In this document: piece by piece, positions 8,562-10,410 of the stretch
Numbering within the stretch: position 1 is the stretch's first letter
Layout of the letters: each line of letters opens with the position of its first letter
Assembly: GCA_024638345.1 (NCBI GenBank)
Contig: JAHEKL010000081.1
Location: 1 to 10,410 of the forward strand
Direction: 5' to 3'
DNA from: Gammaproteobacteria bacterium
GTDB taxonomy: Bacteria > Gemmatimonadota > Gemmatimonadetes > Longimicrobiales > Gaopeijiaceae
DNA length: 10,410 bases
Translations under genes and position numbers: made by a program
The notes under the pieces: model-generated
The model's input: only the letters and a program-made list of their open reading frames with translations
Databases searched by the model: none
Told to the model about the DNA's origin: nothing

Positions 8562-9218
8562 ATGCCGATGTCACCTCCGAAGTCCCGCGGGCTGCGGCGA
8601 GTCCGATCTCTGATCCTTTCGATGCTGGCCTTCGGATCCTTCGGCTGTGCGCGGATCACCGGACCAGCTCTCGCGCCGCCTGCCACGCCCGCGCCCGGGT
8701 ACGCGGAAGAGGGGGTCGCGTCGTGGTACGGCGAGCCTTTTCACGGGCGCACGACAGCCTCTGGTGAGACCTACGACATGGAAGCGATGACCGCAGCGCA
8801 TCGCTCGCTCCCCTTCGGCACTGTCCTGTGGGTGGAGAATCTCGACAACGGACGAACGACCACGGTACGGGTCAACGATCGGGGTCCGTTCGTGCGGGGT
8901 CGCCACCTCGACCTCTCGCGCCGAGCCGCCAGGGAGCTGGCAATGCTCGGCCCGGGAACAGCGCGGGTGCGTATCTCGATCGTCGGGGCGTCATCCGGAT
9001 CCGTCGAGAGCTGCTGGATCGTACAGGCAGGTAGTTTCGATGAACGGGAGAGAGCCGAGGAGCTGCGGCAAGCGCTCGTGCGTGAGGGAAGTGCGGCCGA
9101 GGTTTCCACCGGCCCCACCGGGGTGTACCGGGTCCGCGCAGGACCCTACCAGTCTAGGACGGAGGCGGAGGGAGTCTCTCTGGCCATGGGTGGGATGCTG
9201 CTTTCGTGCGGTGTCTGA
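8562..9218 (+). CDS. rlpA: RlpA-family septal ring lytic transglycosylase, lipoprotein with SPOR domain
   Basis: RlpA proteins are outer-membrane lipoproteins that, where tested, cleave peptidoglycan strands lacking stem peptides at the division septum. Starting at ATG 8562 gives 218 residues: basic N-terminus (KSRGLRRVR), hydrophobic stretch LILSMLAFGSFG, and a candidate lipidated Cys29. The lipobox SFGC is non-canonical because position -2 is Phe. After a Pro/Ala-rich linker comes the double-psi beta-barrel (51-141): GVASWYGEPFHGRTTASGE, then His80 in AAHRSLPFGT and Asp106 in RVNDRGPF, the conserved pair needed for activity in characterised RlpA. A C-terminal SPOR domain (151-~212; CWIVQAGSF, GVYRVRAGPY) would bind denuded septal glycan. 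The start is uncertain: ATG 8568 is equally possible, and in-frame GTG 8484 and ATG 8508 would bury the signal sequence behind extra residues. No clear Shine-Dalgarno precedes 8562. The gene converges with glnS. Enzymatic activity is inferred from family. Confidence 0.9.
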   Translation: MPMSPPKSRGLRRVRSLILSMLAFGSFGCARITGPALAPPATPAPGYAEEGVASWYGEPFHGRTTASGETYDMEAMTAAHRSLPFGTVLWVENLDNGRTTTVRVNDRGPFVRGRHLDLSRRAARELAMLGPGTARVRISIVGASSGSVESCWIVQAGSFDERERAEELRQALVREGSAAEVSTGPTGVYRVRAGPYQSRTEAEGVSLAMGGMLLSCGV

Positions 9219-9229
9219 TCCCGATCGAC

Positions 9230-10410
9230 TCAGGCCTGGGTCACCGACTCGTCTTCCTCCAGCCGTCCGCGCAGGATCGCCCGAGCTGCCTCTGGATCGG
9301 CTCTACCGCCGGTTTCCGCCATCACACGGCCCATGAAGAACCCCATCAGACCGTGCTTTCCTCCGCGATACTCGGCCACCTTCCCCGGGTTCGCCTCCAG
9401 CACCGAGCCCACGATCCCCTCGAGCGCCTCGGCGTCGCTCACCTGACCTAGATCCAGTCGATCGACGATCGCTCGTGGATCACCACCTTCCCGGGCGAGC
9501 ACCTCCAGAACAGCCCCACCGGCCCGATTGGAGATCACTCCCTCGACGACGAGCGCGATCAGCTCCGCAAGCTCCCTGGGACCAAAAGGAAGGTCTTCGA
9601 GCGGACGCCGGTCGAGGACCCGCGGTAGGTCGTTGATGACCCAGTTGGAGACCGTTCCCGCGACGTCCGAGACCTCCACCGAGGACGAGAACGCGTTCAC
9701 GGCTTCCTCCAAGAACAGGAGTCGCGAAGGATCCTTGGCGAGGGTCTCGGCGTCGATTCCAGCGATACCATAGCGCCTCTCGATCCGCTCGGCCTCTCGC
9801 CGAACCTCCTGAGAGACCTCCGGCCGCCGGCCCGCCCTCGGGGTAGCCGGATCGGAAGGCGTCTCGTTCCGCGCATCGGTGCTCCGTTCGGCGTCGACGC
9901 GAGCGGCCCGTCGCTCCCAGGTGTCCCTCAAGGTCACGATTCGATTGAACACCAAGCGAGCTCCCGGATCGCGTCGAGCCGGATCGCGCCAGAAGTATCC
10001 GAGACGCTCGAACTGATAGCGAGTGTCCGTCGGATCCTGGACCACGGAGGGCTCGACCAGGGCTTCCTCGACGACACGAAGCGAGTCGGGATTCAGGAAG
10101 TCCTTGAAGTCGCCGTTCTCCGAGTCCGCGGTGGCGGCCGCGGCATCCGGATCTGCGACGCTGAAAAGACGGTCGTATAGACGAACTTCGCACGGAACCG
10201 CATGGTCTGCGGAGACCCAGTGGATCGTTCCCTTGACCTTGCGAGCGCTTCCGGCCGCTCCGTGCCAGGTCTCGGGATCGTGGCTGCAAAGCAGCTCACG
10301 GACCCGACCATCGGCATCCCGAAGCACTTCGTCGCAGCGAATGATGCATCCGTAACGCAGACGCACCTCTCCCCCGGGGACGAGTCTCCGAAAGCCCGGC
10401 GGCGGGTCGT
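9230..10410 (-). CDS. glnS: Glutaminyl-tRNA synthetase C-terminal part with GatB/YqeY-like tail, 5'-truncated by window edge
   Basis: GlnRS charges tRNA-Gln with glutamine in the cytoplasm. The frame is open through base 10410, so the gene begins off-window; the Rossmann catalytic core with HIGH/KMSKS-type motifs is not visible. From the edge inward the protein reads PPPGFRRLVPGGEVRLR, then KVKGTIHWVSADHAVPCEVRLYDRLFSV, FLNPDSL, FERLGYFWRDP and LVFNRIVTLRDTW: the two anticodon-binding beta-barrels of GlnRS, ending near base 9917. GTG at 10366 is an internal Val codon, not a start. Canonical GlnRS would end about here. Instead a charged, Pro-rich linker (~9820-9915) leads to ~185 residues resembling the helical and tail domains at the C-terminus of GatB. 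This architecture is known from Deinococcus GlnRS, where the extension aids tRNA binding. The stop lies 11 bases from that of convergent rlpA. GltX is excluded by IHWVSADHA and the LYDRLF barrel sequence, which are GlnRS-specific. Confidence 0.95.
   Translation of the reverse strand, partial: DPPPGFRRLVPGGEVRLRYGCIIRCDEVLRDADGRVRELLCSHDPETWHGAAGSARKVKGTIHWVSADHAVPCEVRLYDRLFSVADPDAAAATADSENGDFKDFLNPDSLRVVEEALVEPSVVQDPTDTRYQFERLGYFWRDPARRDPGARLVFNRIVTLRDTWERRAARVDAERSTDARNETPSDPATPRAGRRPEVSQEVRREAERIERRYGIAGIDAETLAKDPSRLLFLEEAVNAFSSSVEVSDVAGTVSNWVINDLPRVLDRRPLEDLPFGPRELAELIALVVEGVISNRAGGAVLEVLAREGGDPRAIVDRLDLGQVSDAEALEGIVGSVLEANPGKVAEYRGGKHGLMGFFMGRVMAETGGRADPEAARAILRGRLEEDESVTQA
9257..9817 (-). 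other. GatB-helical plus YqeY-type tail domain fused to GlnRS
   Basis: This is the C-terminal extension inside glnS. The first part (about 9548-9770; ETLAKDPSRLLFLEE, then SNWVINDLPRVL and FGPRELAELIALV) resembles the helical domain of GatB, including the NW-I-x-x-L-x-R-x-L pattern. The second part (about 9257-9547; GVISNRAGGAVLEVL, EGGDPRAIVDR, LEGIVGSVLEANPGKV, GKHGLMGFFMGRVM, GGRADPEAARAIL) follows the GatB tail/YqeY pattern, in which Asn-Pro, a Gly-Lys followed by GFxxGxVM, and Gly-(G/K)-x-A-(D/N)-P are the recognisable anchors. In GatCAB this tail contacts tRNA; in Deinococcus GlnRS a related extension helps tRNA-Gln binding. A similar role here is inference. Confidence 0.85.

Noticed and set aside
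10364..10366. GTG at 10366 as the glnS start
   Set aside because: The frame continues upstream to the window edge with GlnRS-like residues (PPPGFRRLVPGGE), so this is an internal Val codon.
1..10410. tRNA, rRNA, CRISPR array, insertion sequence, prophage or novel multi-gene system
   Set aside because: Nearly all bases are accounted for by five conserved housekeeping genes; no direct-repeat array, transposase, inverted-repeat ends or unexplained gene was seen. The frequent GATC-containing words look like codon bias (Ile, Asp, Arg codons) and not a designed motif.

Overview
This is an ordinary, densely packed housekeeping region of a high-GC bacterial chromosome (GC-rich third codon positions, very short gene gaps). 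An outer-membrane-type RlpA lipoprotein suggests a Gram-negative (diderm) cell. A bacterial GlnRS with a GatB/YqeY-type tail is the arrangement known from Deinococcus. The UvrA subtype reminds me of Acidobacteriota/Gemmatimonadota-like lineages, but the phylum cannot be fixed from this sequence alone.

Layout, left to right. Bases 1-3975 (+) are gltB, the large subunit of glutamate synthase, with its N-terminus cut off by the left edge. Thirteen bases later gltD (3989-5494, +), the small FAD/NADPH subunit, follows in an apparent two-gene operon. uvrA (5530-8397, -) converges on gltD with a 35-base gap. A 164-base divergent intergenic region (8398-8561) separates uvrA from rlpA (8562-9218, +), a small lipoprotein with a double-psi beta-barrel and a SPOR domain. 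rlpA converges, with 11 bases between stop codons, on glnS (9230-10410, -). glnS is glutaminyl-tRNA synthetase, with its catalytic core off the right edge and a long C-terminal extension resembling the GatB helical and tail (YqeY) domains.

How the genes relate. GltB and GltD form one enzyme: glutamine-derived ammonia plus 2-oxoglutarate gives glutamate, using NADPH electrons that pass through GltD FAD and Fe-S centres to GltB FMN. The remaining genes are independent: nucleotide excision repair (uvrA), septal/peripheral peptidoglycan processing (rlpA) and translation (glnS). gltBD and glnS both involve glutamine, but they are on opposite strands and nothing shows co-regulation.

I found no mobile element, CRISPR array, RNA gene or undescribed multi-gene system. 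The points most worth checking are the GlnRS-GatB tail fusion, two departures from consensus in UvrA (a His in place of a zinc-site Cys and an altered C-terminal D-loop), and the atypical first ~60 bases of the gltB reading frame.
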